In this document: piece after piece, positions 42,732 through 55,518 of the stretch | How the letters are laid out: every line of letters starts with the position of its first letter | Numbering within the stretch: position 1 is the stretch's first letter | Source of the DNA: Diadema setosum | Lineage: Eukaryota > Echinodermata > Echinoidea > Diadematoida > Diadematidae | Length of the DNA: 64,000 nt | Reading direction: 5' to 3' | Assembly: GCF_964275005.1 (NCBI RefSeq) | Contig: NW_027307651.1 | Coordinates: 248,001-312,000 of the forward strand | Made by a program: the position numbers and the translations under genes | Notes under the pieces: model-generated | What the model saw: only the letters and a program-made list of their open reading frames with translations | Databases searched by the model: none | What the model was told of the DNA's origin: nothing

Positions 42732-43700
42732 ATTTAGTGTAAATTTCCTGACAGTCAGTCTCTTGCAATTTGACCTAGTGGCTTTCTAGGACAACTTTAA
42801 AGCTCTAAATCTTTACAAATTCAAACAAATTCGATTTCACTTCACTGGCAAAATCAAAGATAAATTTCTCTCCTGACAATATCCCCCACCTGAAGATATA
42901 ATTGGGATATCAAAATTATATCCTACAAGAAATTTATGAAACCTGCTATTCAATCAACCAACATACTATTCACAGTGTATTTCAATATGCATGTGTTCAA
43001 AAGAGAGACTGATAGACTTCAATATCAACAGCATAATACATATACATCATGCATTACACTATTCTTTTCTCTTCTGCCATCCTTGCTCTGAAAAGAAACA
43101 ACTTCATAATCATCTCCCAAGCCTTTTAACAACCACATTTTGCTTTGTTGGTATTCCTAATAAAGGCCTTACAGCTTACTTAATACATCATCTTCAAATG
43201 CATAAGCTTTAAGTCTTCTATAACTAAAATAGAACCATCAAACATGTATACACAAAATCTTCATTGCCTCTAATAATACCTTTTAGCAATAATATCTCTA
43301 CTATCACATATTCCTGCTCAGATATCCTAATATGTTTGTCTGTACCTTTGCTTTCATTTCCCTATACTTCCATGTTGCACAAATCTTACAATAAAATATT
43401 TTTTCTATTTACCTGTTTATCTGAATGAAAATCTGCTAAAATAAAATCTTGCTACCTGGTTAACACCTGCTACCTCTTAGTACGCCTAGTGTTCTAATAC
43501 CTCATGTATACTAGAATATACTGTGAGATTTGACTATTAAGCCTTAAGCATTACTCCCTACTCTTAATCCTTTTACACCTAATCGCGATTGGCTGATCCT
43601 GTAAGAGAAATAGGAGACAAAAAAGGCTTTTGTAGCATTTGCACTTACATGCGCATTATTTTATTCATGACAATTAACTCAACAAATGAAGAGCTTGCAA

Positions 43701-43941
43701 CCAAAAGGCGCTAAATCCATTCCGGCTACTTTCGAGTAAATTGATGTTTTTTAATTACACATATTACAGCTTGTTTATTCATTAGCTCTATGCTCCTAGT
43801 GGAAGAGCCATCACAGTAGGTAATAAAAATGCACATTAAAAAAATCCTGCACACACCATTTATTTTTTATGAATTTTTATATTTCAGATTTTTTCGGATT
43901 TAGCGCCTTTTGGAAGAAATCATGGATTTAGCGCCTTTTGG
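43701..43941. mobile_element. Small TIR element, GGATTTAGCGCC family, copy 1
   Basis: It is bounded by one inverted copy of GGATTTAGCGCCTTTTGG at 43701-43718 and two direct copies at 43896-43913 and 43924-43941. A sister element with the same one-plus-two design lies at 55321-55518 in opposite orientation. No coding potential. Confidence 0.65.
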
Positions 43942-44045
43942 AAGAAATACTTTTGAGTTGTTCAATAACATTGGTATTAGGGAATGTCATTAATGTGCAA
44001 TCCAAGTAAATACTAGAGAACTGCATAAATTTACATCACAGTAGC

Positions 44046-44145
44046 CACACATACCCACACACACACACACCCACACACACGCACACACACCCAAACACAC
44101 ACCCACATACACATACACACACAAATGCACCAAAACACACACACA
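44046..44145. repeat. Imperfect (AC)n/(CCACACA)n tract
   Basis: ACACAC repeats broken by CCC and single-base variants. Confidence 0.9.
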
Positions 44146-44825
44146 TCAAAATGTGAAATCTTTCCCAGCATGCTGCTTTTAATTTTACTCATAATAGCAG
44201 CATACTGTACACCTATTCATTATACATTCCACACATGCAAAATACAACTGCAGCAGTAGCAACAACAAATAAAATACTTTGATCTCCTAATAACACTTTG
44301 CACTGAATATCATGAAGTCTATACAGAAGGTACAGTGACTCAAGGAAAGTGAGGACTTGCAGAGATTGTGAAATCATGTTGACTGATAGTATTTACTTCA
44401 GGTGAAAATAAAATACAGGTTGTCATGCAGAAATCTGACTGCAACAGACATGAAAACAAATCAATATGATAAGCCCTCACATAGTATGCTTTACCTATTA
44501 ATACTATAGAAAGCATCACAAGGCTTTGCTGGAGGCTTTTTGATTTGGACTAACCAAACATCTGTTTAAAAAAAAAAATGTCAATTTGCTAAAACTGTAG
44601 TACTTATTAAGAAGGCAACAGATGCACATGAAAGCACATCTGTGGACAAAACTCTTTGTTTATACGTAAGTCAACAGCAATAAGGCCTACATCTAGGCAT
44701 CTGTACTGTGAATCACATTGTCTTTTTTTTTTGTCTTCTTACCATGTTCATTTCTGAAAAGTAAAAATTGAGTCATTTACAGCCAAAACAGGAGGTTTAC
44801 CGCATGAAATGCATACCATCAAGTC

Positions 44826-44905
44826 CATGGCAGAATATCTCAACTAGTTAAAGTGCCTGCCCTAGGAATCATAATGTCTTGCCATAAGCTCGAGTCATGA
44901 GTTCC
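44826..44905 (+). repeat. Possible degenerate tRNA-derived SINE head
   Basis: CTCAACTAGTTAAAGTGCC is A-box-like. CCTGCCCTAGGAATCATAATG resembles an anticodon arm and variable loop. GCTCGAGTCATGAG is B-box-like. Together they line up like a decayed tRNA. No clear SINE tail was found. Confidence 0.3.
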
Positions 44906-45364
44906 GTACATCATTGGTGGCCACTGTTGCTTCATCCTCATTGCCAGAGATGTCCACTGTATTCAGTATCAAGGAAGTCATTCAAAGCACTGGCCACTTG
45001 GTTAGTCCCTCGCCGAATTCCTGTCCACCGCCTAAATGCAAGCAATATCACCTTGATGTTGTTTTCCAGGGATGTTTTCTCCTCCTCTCAGCTTAAGTTT
45101 AATGATGTCAAAAACACACAGCCACTCGAAGTACGTTGCACCTACCGGCGTACTCAAGAAAGCTTGAGTCAGCATTCAATGAGATTAAGACCACTGTGAT
45201 GGTTCCGTTGTCTGGTTCAGTACGCATGAGCTCAGAAATGAACGATAAGCTCTGTGATTTCTCGCAATCCTCTGATTCACGAAATCTTGGCCTTTCATGT
45301 ACTGCTATGAATGCATCCTGTCACCCTCCTGGTATAAGGCATGGTAAATGTCATTGATGTGCGC

Positions 45365-45811
45365 TTCTTCTTCTTCTTCTTGCATATGAGGCAGCGGCAG
45401 CTAAATAACGTCCCTCAGTTGTTGTAGCCAAGTTACAGTCTCAGGAGTAGGGTGTGTCAGGTCCATGTTGTCAGGAGGGCGGAGATCAGGGCACTCACTC
45501 AAGATGTGTTGAGCAGTCTGTTCTGGTGCATCACACTGGCAGGCTGCTGACGGGCGTAGCCCCCACCGATGCATGGCTGCGTTGAAACGCCCAACTCGGG
45601 TTCGAATCCGATTTAATGACACCCACTCCCTCCTTGGGAGGTTTGCTCCTAGGGGGACAGATGTATTGGGCGTGACAACGAGTTGGGCAGGTCGTTGGGT
45701 GTCTTGCCAGCTCAGTGACACTTGCTGCTTGCAGATATGCTGTAGGTTGTATGACTTCCAAGGATGATTTGCCATTAATCTGAATTTTGGGAGAAGAATA
45801 AGAGAATTCAA
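45365..45811 (-). pseudogene. 5'-truncated non-LTR retrotransposon, C-terminal fragment
   Basis: The 136-codon minus-strand frame ends with the characteristic RTRVGRFNAAMHRWGLRPS segment, a C-x-C...H...C cluster (ACQCDAPEQTAQHILSECPDL) and LQQLRDVI. These are the terminal residues of many I/Jockey-like and related LINE polyproteins (family knowledge). The stop is at 45401, and a (GAA)n-type tail lies just beyond (plus strand CTTCTTCTTCTTCTT, 45364-45379), as expected for a LINE 3' end. Everything upstream of the last part of the protein is missing, so the insertion is dead on arrival. A B-box-like string at 45598 is chance within this coding sequence. Confidence 0.75.
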
Positions 45812-46310
45812 TCAAAAGTAATTAATACCGTTGGCTTAGAATATCTGTCCACGAGTAGCAAACACAACCTCAAACTTCCAATTTTGATACATTTCTCAAT
45901 AGCTTCTAGACAGCCATAGTGATTTGGAGCAACACTTACTCTACTAAAAGACCAAAAAGAAAGGGACTAGTTTGATTTACAGATTTTTTAACATAATTTT
46001 TTAATGTTTAATATAACCATAAAAAAAAACACTAATGCAATCATATCAGGATTATAAGATCAATCAGTGAATATTAGACAGGCTCTAATTCTATCATTAC
46101 CAGGGCAATGCACCCGTGCTGCATAGATCAACTCGAACAGTTAGAAAAGTAGGTAACCAGTTCATTACCATGGCAACACAGCATAAGCAGTACTGTATAA
46201 ACTGACTTGAATAGTTACACGCTGTAGATCTACAGAAAACTTAACTGAGAAAATGAGTCAAGGTAACTTCATTTATTGATCACAGTTCCTTCAACAGATA
46301 ATTAGTGACA

Positions 46311-47106
46311 TACTTGTGAAATGGACCCCACCACTGTCTCTCTATCATCAGTACTAAATAATACGGCAGCTTACCTGTTACATCCCCACCATGTGGTGTT
46401 CAATATGGTGCTTTCTTGCACAATAACAGGGCTAATACTGAGGAATGTGGCCCCACCAAACGACACTTTAATATGCATGATTGATACAGCAACAGGACCA
46501 GTTTCCACTGCATACAATGTAGCAATACACTTCATTTGGCATACTCGTGAAGTAGGCCCCACCACTGCGTGTCAGTACTAATACTACAGCGTCTCGCCTG
46601 TTTTATACTCGTGAATTCAGCCCCACCGTGTGGCGTTCATCGGTACATAAGCACGGCGTTGGGGCTTTCTTCCATAGTATAATACTTGTGAATGCGGCCC
46701 CACCAAACGGTGTTTACGAGCAATTGATACAGAGGCGGGGCCAATTTCCACAGCATACTCCTCCCTTTCTCCCGTTTTTTTTTTTCTTTGGTCTTCATGT
46801 TTTATTCTTGGAAAGACTCCCTAATGTCCCTCGACTAATTCAACAGCCAATTCAACTATAAGTACAACCCCAACCTAACCTTGCTTAATCGCTAAATGCA
46901 CGAGTGCAAGCACACTGCTGTGGGGCCGATTTCACGATTTTGCCCTTCATTCTATCCTTGGAAAGACTTCCTCATGACCCTTGATTATTCTTACCATAGG
47001 TATACAACCCTACGCTAAACTATAACGGCATACTTGTTAAATAGGCCCCACCACTGCATGTCAGTATTGGTTCACAGCGGCTCGCCTGTTTATACACACG
47101 CAGCCC
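46311..47106. repeat. Tandem repeat with GGCCCCACCA landmark, 2-3 units of about 225 bp
   Basis: Units starting near 46311 and 46546 share GTGAAGTAGGCCCCACCACTG, CAGTACTAATA, GTGTGGCGTTC and GAATGTGGCCCCACCAAACG. A third, partial unit at 47028 runs to TATACACACGCAGCCCTGTT, where the 4.76-kb element is inserted. Confidence 0.75.
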
Positions 47107-47110
47107 TGTT
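47107..47110. repeat. TGTT target duplication (left)
   Basis: Matches 51869-51872. Confidence 0.7.
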
Positions 47111-50100
47111 CGGCCGTCAGATGGTAAAACGGTCTAACTCGAAAATTTGACTTTTTGAGGTAAGTTCACTTTCCGGGATATGTGAGGGTGCTCTTTCCAA
47201 TGGTGCTATCGAGAAAATCCCATCATGTCTTGTTTTAGAGATAATTTCCGCTATCTTGGTACTTTTTTGTATTTTTCCTTCAGATTTGATGGTAAAACGG
47301 TCTATCTTTGAGTTAGCCCATAAAACGAGCTATCTTTTACATAAACCTTTTAACCTTCTTAAGTGAGATTTTTTGATCATCGCTGTCAGATGGTAAAATG
47401 GTCTATCTTCGAGTTAGACCAATTTACCACCTCACGGCCGCGCGCTGCTTGTAGTAAGTTGTATACGTGTGCGTACGTCTGATCTGCAGGACACTGGTAA
47501 AAATCTCTCTAAAATGTTGGAACAGTCGTTGAGTTGGAGACGTGGTGACTGAAAAGGGGACTATTTCCTTCGAATGTAAGTAAATTAGTAAATAAATACA
47601 TAGTTCTCTACTGCACTGCATAAGGGAACTTTTACATTTGTTTTGATCTAACAGTTAGATATATAACTTTGATTTGAGATTTGGTATAAAATATCAAATT
47701 TCAAGCGCTAGTGGAATCTAACGTATTAGGCCGATGCCTTATGACTGCATTTCGCACCGATCCAGCGGGCATGCCTACCAACCCCCGGGCCGCCACCCGA
47801 CCGTGCCGGCGGTGTGGAACACCGATTATTCCGTAAGGCACGTCTTGACACGGTGCGAAAAGAGGCCTTGCTTGAGGTTTACGTCTAGATTTAGGTGTCT
47901 TGTTCGATCTAAGGTTTCTAATCTATGGCCTCATCACATGCAGTTAGACTGAATCCTCGTCTAACGTTAGGTCTATGGGATCTAACGATTACACTCTCTT
48001 TAACTCTGAACATTAGCTATCGTTAGGGGTTAGAATGTGTTAATTGTTAGGTGAATTAGGGCTCTACGCCTGTTGGTGTTAAGTGTTATGCCAAAACAAT
48101 TATTCAATCGAGCTAACCGTTAGGCCTATAATCACAATGAACTTAACACCTAACGTTAGCACATTAGCAGTTGTATACCGTAGACAGTACAGGCCCACCC
48201 TATTAGGCCTACTATTAACGTTAGATGTTCACTGTATTTGTAGGGCTAACGTTAGAGCCAGGTCCAGGGCAAGAGACTGTGCATAGTCTATACAGAAGGT
48301 ACCGTATAGCGTAGTGCTCTAACGCTAGATCTACTATTACTAACGTTTAGAGTCTAATCAAATACAGTACTAACCTTAGTTAGACCTGTATAATCATCAT
48401 AAAATCTAACGAGTCTTAAGTAGAAATATCTAGCCTCTAGTCAAAATCTGGGCCGCTGATTCTACCTAACGTTAGAGGTTTCTAGTAACCTTACGCTAGT
48501 ATATAATGGCAGTTTTATTGTAAGACCCAGCCTACCGTTAGATAGACCTAGGTTTAGACATCTAGACCCTCTTGAGGTTCTAAAATCTATGCGTAAATGA
48601 TACATATTATACATCTAACGTTAGGCTAACTTTGCTCCATAAAAGTAAGAGTTCACGTTAAATCTAACATTTCTAGATCTTGATCTGAATAGAATATCCT
48701 AACATTAGCTCTGAACGTTAGCACTAATTAATACTAGTCTCTAGAGTAGAGGTCTGCCAGATTGGAATGTCTTTTTTTTGGGGGGGGGGGGGGTCAACAA
48801 AAGGGAAGTGAACTTTGCCTTTCTTCATCAGATGGAGGAAAATATATGACATGTTGGTCAGAAAAAAAAAAAACCCTGCACATTAAAGTGCTTAAAAAGA
48901 GAAAACTTCACAAAGGAACAGTTGCTGAATCTGAAAGGAAATAGCACAGAGCGTGTTCCAACCCAAACACCAAGTACAAGAAGTAGTGAAAAGAATATGA
49001 TCTGGTCAAGATGTATGTTTTTCCAGTTGTTTTTTTTTTTCTTTTTTCACATGTGCCATAATTGTCATGATGTTAGTAATCTTATAATATAATTTATGTT
49101 AGCTATTCAGGGCCCCAGCAATGTATTCTGGTACTTGGGATAAGGGAAAGTATTAGAGGGAAGCATTACCCACATGTTTTGGAGAGGTGATTTTTTTTTT
49201 TTCTTCACTGAGAGACGAATGCTCAGTACAGATATCTTATCGCACTGGTCTGCAGAACACAAAAATAATATCAGACTAAAGGTAGAATTTTAAAATTTTG
49301 GCAGTCACCATTCTAATTTAGTTATACAGTGACGAAAGTTCAATACAACAGCGTACAGTGATAATAGCTAGGATATGTAACCAGAAACTGTGAAAAAGAT
49401 AGAGATATTGAAATATCGCATAAAGAGAAAATTTTGTTTTTCTAACTGGTGTAACGTTTGTGATGGTGGACACATAGCATACGTCACATTAAACAATTAA
49501 TAGAGTTTATCAATGCAGTTAATGTAGTCAGTGCAATTTGTATTGTTGATTTTCAAAGTCTTTGGATGTATGTCACAGACATTTGTTCATGATTAAAAAA
49601 AAATCACTCAGGACTCATTCTTTCATTTAAGAAGATTGCTTTCAGATGGAATTTTTGTTTTTGTTTTTAGATGTCCACAAATCGAGACTGAGGTTCTTTA
49701 CCTTCCAAAACGAAATAGATAAAAAGCATTTTGATAACCAACAACATAGATGTCAAGTGCTGCTTTTCTAGTAAATGTGCGCTGATGGCAAATCATTATT
49801 AAAAAAAGAGAGAAATTGCTTCGTTTAGTGTTTACTGTATTTCATTGTGTGTTGATATAGTCCGTAAACGCAGTTTGAGACGATGGTTGCGAGCATGTGC
49901 ACATTGTGTAATACGTTTTGTTGGTTGACTGGGAATTTAGAGTGTTTATGATAACTGAAATGATTTTTTTTTTTTTAATCACAAAGATGTGATAATATAG
50001 AACACACACGCAAAAAATAAAAACAATCGAATTGCAAACAAACCATTTGTTACATGTCTGCTCCAAGGTCATAGAACTTGGCCAAGGATAAATATTATAG

Positions 50101-51868
50101 ACTCGATGATTTAACCGACTTAATGATGGGAAGGGGAAATGAGGCTGTTATTGCATTGTTTGCATTTCATTTCTACTTCCTTTTTACTTGTTTTCTTTTT
50201 TTTTTGAGGGTGATATTTGCCTTATTATTTCACACAAATATCTAGGATACATATATGATATTCTTATGTCGCCGAATAATTGTGCGTTCCAAACAACGCT
50301 CATGTAAACAATCAATCATCATAAAAGAAACATTTAGTAAGTCTTCTGCGGGAGGATAGATCAAAATAAAATGCAAACACCTCGCCTTAGAACATTACAA
50401 ATGTAAAAGTGCTTTCGTGCCTATCCCTTGCAGGGCTGCGTTTCAGGGCCCGAGAATGCAAACTATATAGCATTGTATTGATAACCATGAATTCCCATGC
50501 TTCTCGGGTGGGGGGGGGGGGGGGGAGGTTGAGTATGCAGGATGGGAGATTTGGTACCGTAATTTTGCCAAGCAAAATGTGATTTGTTATCACGGTTTCC
50601 ATGACAACCATTTCCAAACATAGTAAGCAATCTATATATAACTGGTATAAGCAGGTTTCATTGTTAAACAGATTAGATAGATTAATACATTTCTCGCACA
50701 CACATACAAAAACATGTTTCAACACTTCTACGTTTTAAAATCATGAATATTTGAAATTTTCTGGGAGTGACCTAAATGATCAGTTGCCATGGTAACAACA
50801 TTACTGACCAGCCCTCTTTGTATTTTTTTTTCTGACAAATAAGCACATTTCAGTCATATCAAGGTGTCACAAAGGGTTTTTGCAGTCAGCTATCCAACCT
50901 GTCCATTGACTTCGCCGATTATGTAAGATAAGTATAACTACACGCACTATACCATGTACAATATATATGGGCCTACGCTATGCATTCGATTTTCCATTCA
51001 AAATGCGCGTCCAGTAAAAAATACATCGTCCCATTTAGGATAACATAAAACGAGTTATCTTTCGCCTTATCTTATGATTTCTTTGCTGCATAAGATATCA
51101 GAACATAAATTATATTTCGAACAAATAAAAACGTTTGAATAGACTGATTTCGGTAGTTAAAAAAAAAACAACTTTGAAATATTGGTAGATTCTGCAAAAT
51201 AAAATTTTAAGTAAATCACGGTTTTATGTTTCATTGCGCCATATATGTGCGTGTAATATTCTACTTTCAAATGTATATTAGTTAGGTTCTACACTTGAAA
51301 TGGAAGATAACACATTTCTAGTTTAAAAGGTACTTATAAACTATTAATTTTTTCGATAAAAAAGTAAAAATCTTGATTTTTTGATACTCTTTCAAATTTT
51401 TGGCTAAAAAAGGCATTTTTCGGCAAAAACGCGCTTGACATCCGGCCGTACGCTAAACTTCAGTATTTTTGCAAAACTTTCATCTGGGAAGAAAGACCAC
51501 TTTAAAACCACGAGATAAAACGGTAAAATGGTCTAACTAAAAGATAGACCATTTTACCATAGTATGGCAATAGTGTTTGTGGTCTATCTAGAAGATAGAC
51601 CATTTTACCATCTTATGATGTGTAGCGGAGTGTATACATGTGCTGTGGTTAAACAGTCTATCTGCACAAAAATCTCATTTATTTTATAATTAAAACCCCA
51701 AATAAGCACAAAATTCTTCAGTTATCAGTGTTTGATATGCTTCTTCTTGTCCCATTGCTAAAAATGCATTATACCCATCTCGTAAAAAAGCTCAAACCTC
51801 TAAACTTTAAAGTCATTTTTCTCAGAACAGCAATTTTCGAGATAGACCGTTTTACCATCTGACGGCCG
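47111..51868. mobile_element. 4.76-kb TIR element, CGGCCGTCAGATGG termini
   Basis: The left end CGGCCGTCAGATGGTAAAAC continues GGTCTA; the right end is its reverse complement, with TGTT on each side. The uninterrupted target (CAGCCCTGTTGCTGTAAGTCC) exists twice nearby (51963 and 52077), which proves the insertion. Subterminal copies of GGTAAAAYGGTCTA occur in both orientations near 47287, 47396, 47425, 51520, 51544 and 51594. The left 334 bp (47111-47444) has its own inverted ends and could act as a smaller element. No transposase frame is visible; the interior is AT-rich. Confidence 0.8.
47961..48725. repeat. Cluster of CTAACGTTAG palindromes
   Basis: Exact 10-mers occur at about 47961, 48150, 48246, 48476 and 48615, with several one-base variants (near 48118, 48214, 48319, 48339, 48532, 48713). 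They lie in different local contexts, inside the 4.76-kb element. The 48730-51490 remainder shows nothing recognisable. Confidence 0.75.
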
Positions 51869-52190
51869 TGTTGCTGTAAGTCCACTAGTATGTTAGTAAC
51901 GTTAGTAGTAATTTACCTTGCTTGGCATTGCATCGCCGAAAAGTATCCTGTTTATACACACACAGTCCTGTTGCTGTAAGTCCACCCTATACGTTAGTAG
52001 TAGGCCTACTGGTAATTTACCTTGCTTGGTATTGCATCGCCGAAGTACCGGTAAATTTACCCTGTTTATACACACGCAGCCCTGTTGCTGTAAGTCCACC
52101 CTATAATATCTGGTAGTAGCTACTGTACTAGTAGGGGCCTATAGGCCTAGTAGTAAATTTACCTTGCTTGGTATTGCATCGTCGAGCAGA
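51869..52190. repeat. Tandem repeat, three units of about 100-114 bp
   Basis: TTGCTGTAAGTCCAC recurs near 51871, 51972 and 52086, each followed by TTTACCTTGCTTGG and ATTGCATCG. The array is the same target in which the 4.76-kb element sits; its first unit is the right flank of that element. Confidence 0.85.
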
Positions 52191-52213
52191 ACCCGTAGAT
52201 CAAGAGGTTTAAT

Positions 52214-54577
52214 TAGGTGATCCGAGTATCCTCTCGGATCACCTTTTGTTTCTGTACGGATTCTTTCTTTAGTCTTCTTTATTTCTTTCTCCTCAAAAGT
52301 TGTGCAGAGGTTAGCTCAGAAAGTGCATTGCCTATTAATGTCAAACTTATACCATATATATATCGTGTCCAAAAGACGACAAATCTAGTAAAATCATTGT
52401 GATCAGTCGACCGTGACGTCACTATGACGTCATTATATGAAAACACATTTTCATTCATATCTCATTTATGGAATGGAATTTGTCAATCATATTTACGTCA
52501 TATATATTTCGAGTCATGCGCATTATACCCATATTCTCAAAATTCATCTTTATCCTTGAAAGTGCGCGTACGCGCGCATTGAAATATTTGTATGCTCTAA
52601 TCGAGCTCAATTTTTTTTTTGCACACGTTTCAGACCATTTGGAGCATTTTTTGAAAAATTGAAAAAAATGGACGGACGCGCACGCGCGCGCGCATATACG
52701 CACGCACAGCTTATATGCAATGTAAATTTCCCGGTTTTTCACATGGAAAGGATGTTTGAAATGTCAAGGAATAATTCTACCAAGTTTCAAGTCAATCCGA
52801 CTCAATATGACGTCATACGGGTCCGTCAAAGTCGGAATTCCGCGCGTCCGTCAATGGCGATATACAGTGCAACTATGCCAAAGAACCGCCAATTTTGAAT
52901 CCGATTTTACTCGTCAGGATGGAGGGTGACCCCCCATTTTCTTTACATATTCTGAAAGCTGATGAGTTGTACATGTCATTTCATGGGGTGGCAATGCTGG
53001 CAAAATGATTAAAAGATATCAAATTTCTTAATAAAGTAAAAAAAGGTAAATTTTCAAAATGACGTCATCAAATTTCAAGTTCATTCGAGCGTATCTCACT
53101 AATCCTTTGTCAATTTTCACCCAGAGTTCAGCATAATGTAGCTTATTTAGTGTTCATTTAAAAATTACAAAATTACAAAATTTTGATTGGATGACGGCAT
53201 CACCTCGTAAAAATGGATTGAATGTACCCTTGTCAAATTTGACCAGTTTACGTGTTATCTCTATGGGAGTGCAGTTTTTCTGGAAATGAAAATTGACATG
53301 AATATCTTTATCGAGCACTAGCTCAGTGAATTTCTCCAAGATTTTGACATGTTGTAGCTGAGACTTTGGGCTATCGTATGTTTGCCCTTCGTTTTTTCAT
53401 ACGATGTCGGGATCACGTCAAAAAACTTACTTGAAATTAAAGTTTATCTTCGATGTATTGGAATATTTCTTTCTTTTTGCAACTTTATGTGCAATAACTC
53501 AAGAAAAACATACCCTATCACCACCATATTTTGCACATGTTTAGTTCATGTCACGAACATTATTTCATAAAATAACAACATTATTTAATAAAATAACATT
53601 ATTTCATAAAATAACAACTACTTGATCAGACGTCATCTTGGGTATGTAAATTAGGGTCAAAGGTCATAGATGTTTCATCCTGTATCTTGGTGAATACATG
53701 TCTTATCTTTCCCATATTTTGCACACGTAAAGAACATGTTACAAGAATCATTTCAAAAAATAACCACTTATTGCTCAGATGCCATCTTGTCTGTGCAAAT
53801 TGGGGTCAAATGTCATATGTACTTCTTTCTGTATCTTCGTTATGACGTGTTATCTCTATGGGAGGGATTTTTTTTTTTAATGTGAAAATTGACATGATTG
53901 TCTTTACGAGCACTAGCTCACTTACCCTTCGGTGAATTTCTCCCAGATTTTAATATGTTGTAGCTGAGACTTTGCGCTATCTTTATGTGCCCTTCATTTT
54001 TTCATACGATCTCGAAATCACGTTAAAAATCTTGGTTGAAATTAAAGCTTATCTTCGATGTATTCAGATATTTCTTTCTTTTTGCAACTTTCTTTGCACT
54101 AACTCAAGAAAAACAGCCCCTATCACCCCCATATTTTGCACATGTTTAGTTCATGTTACGTACATTATTTCATAAGCTAACAACTACTTGATCGGACACC
54201 ATCTTGGGTATGTAAATTAGGGTCAAAGGTCATAAAAGTTTCATCCTGTACCTTGGTGAATACAGGTCCTAGCTTTTCCATACTTTGCACACGTAAAGAC
54301 GATGTCGCAAGAATCGTTTCACAAAATAACCACTTTTTCCTCAGATGCCATCTTGGGAGTGTAAAGGTGGGTCAAAGGTCATATGTATTCGTTGCTGTAT
54401 CTTTGTTATTCAGTGTATACAGAATTTGGTGCCAAAGATGGCAGACATGACTCCCTTTTCTAAATGAGAATCCAAACATCACACTGCCAATGTCTCTAAA
54501 CTCAGATGAAACTTGTATGGTCATGCCTATTGCGATCAGGACTCCAATCATTGATTAAAAAAAAAATCGGATCACCT
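52214..54577. mobile_element. Putative 2.4-kb element with AGGTGATCCGA ends
   Basis: The left end is a perfect 12-bp stem, AGGTGATCCGAG, at 52214-52225 and 52232-52243 with a TATCCT loop. The right end carries CGGATCACCT inverted at 54568-54577. Both ends sit next to TTAATT/TTAATTT. No transposase frame inside. Boundaries are inferred from the shared motif only. Confidence 0.45.
53225..54440. repeat. Direct duplication, two diverged units of about 620 bp
   Basis: Both units contain GTGTTATCTCTATGGGAG, GAAAATTGACATGA, GAGCACTAGCTCA, TTCTTTCTTTTTGCAACTTT, CCATATTTTGCACATGTTTA and TTAGGGTCAAAGGTCATA, in the same order. GGGTCAAAGGTCA is a direct repeat of the nuclear-receptor half-site with one-base spacing. 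Confidence 0.85.
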
Positions 54578-55320
54578 TAATTTGTCAGTGATGACAAATT
54601 ACAATCTCTCGTTTACTAAAACTTATTATATAGTACTAACATTTAATAGACCTCTAACGTTAGAGCTCTACACTACAGCCTTGTACAGGTAAACATTTAG
54701 CTGGTAGCCAACACGTAAAATAAAATTTTACATAATTTACATTGATGCACGACGACGAGCCCTGTTTGTGGAGCCGGTGGCGCATGATGGGGCCCATTTC
54801 ACGATTTTCCCCAGCAGATTATTGATCCCAGTGAATGATTAATTATAAAATTTGTAATAAAACCCAAATTTGACATTCTACGTTGCTCATAAATCAACTC
54901 AACATGTTCAAAGTAGGGTATGAGGCCCATCTCGGTCCCAACACCAAGACGCACATATGGGACTGACTTAATCTGGGCGTCGTACAGATAAGTAAACTCA
55001 CCTTTAAGCTGTATTTCCACTGCTTAGCCTTGCATTTCTTCAACACTGCCTCATTTTTCCACTTTTCGTACCACTTTTTAGATCACCGGCAGTCTTGGGT
55101 CTTTCATCCATTATGAAACTGTCATGTACTTTCGACTGATAGCCATGGTTCTGTACAGCACTACAGACAACAGTGGTAGTGATCCATGACCGTGAAGAAT
55201 TGCCATTGAACTATGTAGTGCAGTATCGCTGCATGTAATAGTACGTGTTGCATGTTCTCATTGGTCAGAGCACCCCTAGCTGGCGTGCTCTGACCAATCA
55301 GAGACCGGAATAGAGAAATT

Positions 55321-55518
55321 GGATATAGCGCCTTTTGGTTGAAAGCAAAAATGGATTTAGCGCCTTTTGGTTGAAAGCGTGAATTTCATGCTTGATTCTT
55401 TCATATTCCCTAAAACAATTTTGATTAAATTTTTAGTGCTTTATGTGCACATGACAAAGATCTGTTCGAATCATGCGAAAGATGGAGTTCGATAAAAATT
55501 GGATTTAGCGCCTTTTGG
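55321..55518. mobile_element. Small TIR element, GGATTTAGCGCC family, copy 2
   Basis: Motif copies lie at 55321-55338 (one mismatch), 55353-55370 and 55501-55518, all in one direction. The sequence after 55518 (AAGCAAGCTCTTC) matches, in reverse complement, that before 43701 (GAAGAGCTTGC), so the family boundary lies outside the motif. Confidence 0.5.

Noticed and set aside
44897..45357. Overlapping plus-strand frames of 60-100 codons
   Set aside because: No splice signals or recognisable motifs, and they follow a tRNA-like SINE head; more likely repeat sequence.
45590..45610. tRNA B-box-like GGGTTCGAATCC at about 45598
   Set aside because: It lies within the LINE C-terminal coding sequence, where the opposite strand encodes a conserved RIRTRVGRF segment. 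No A box or tRNA fold nearby.
47111..47444. Reading the left end of the 4.76-kb element as a separate 334-bp MITE only
   Set aside because: Its own inverted ends match less well, and TGTT plus the empty target site pair the 47111 end with the 51868 end. Kept as an alternative within that entry.
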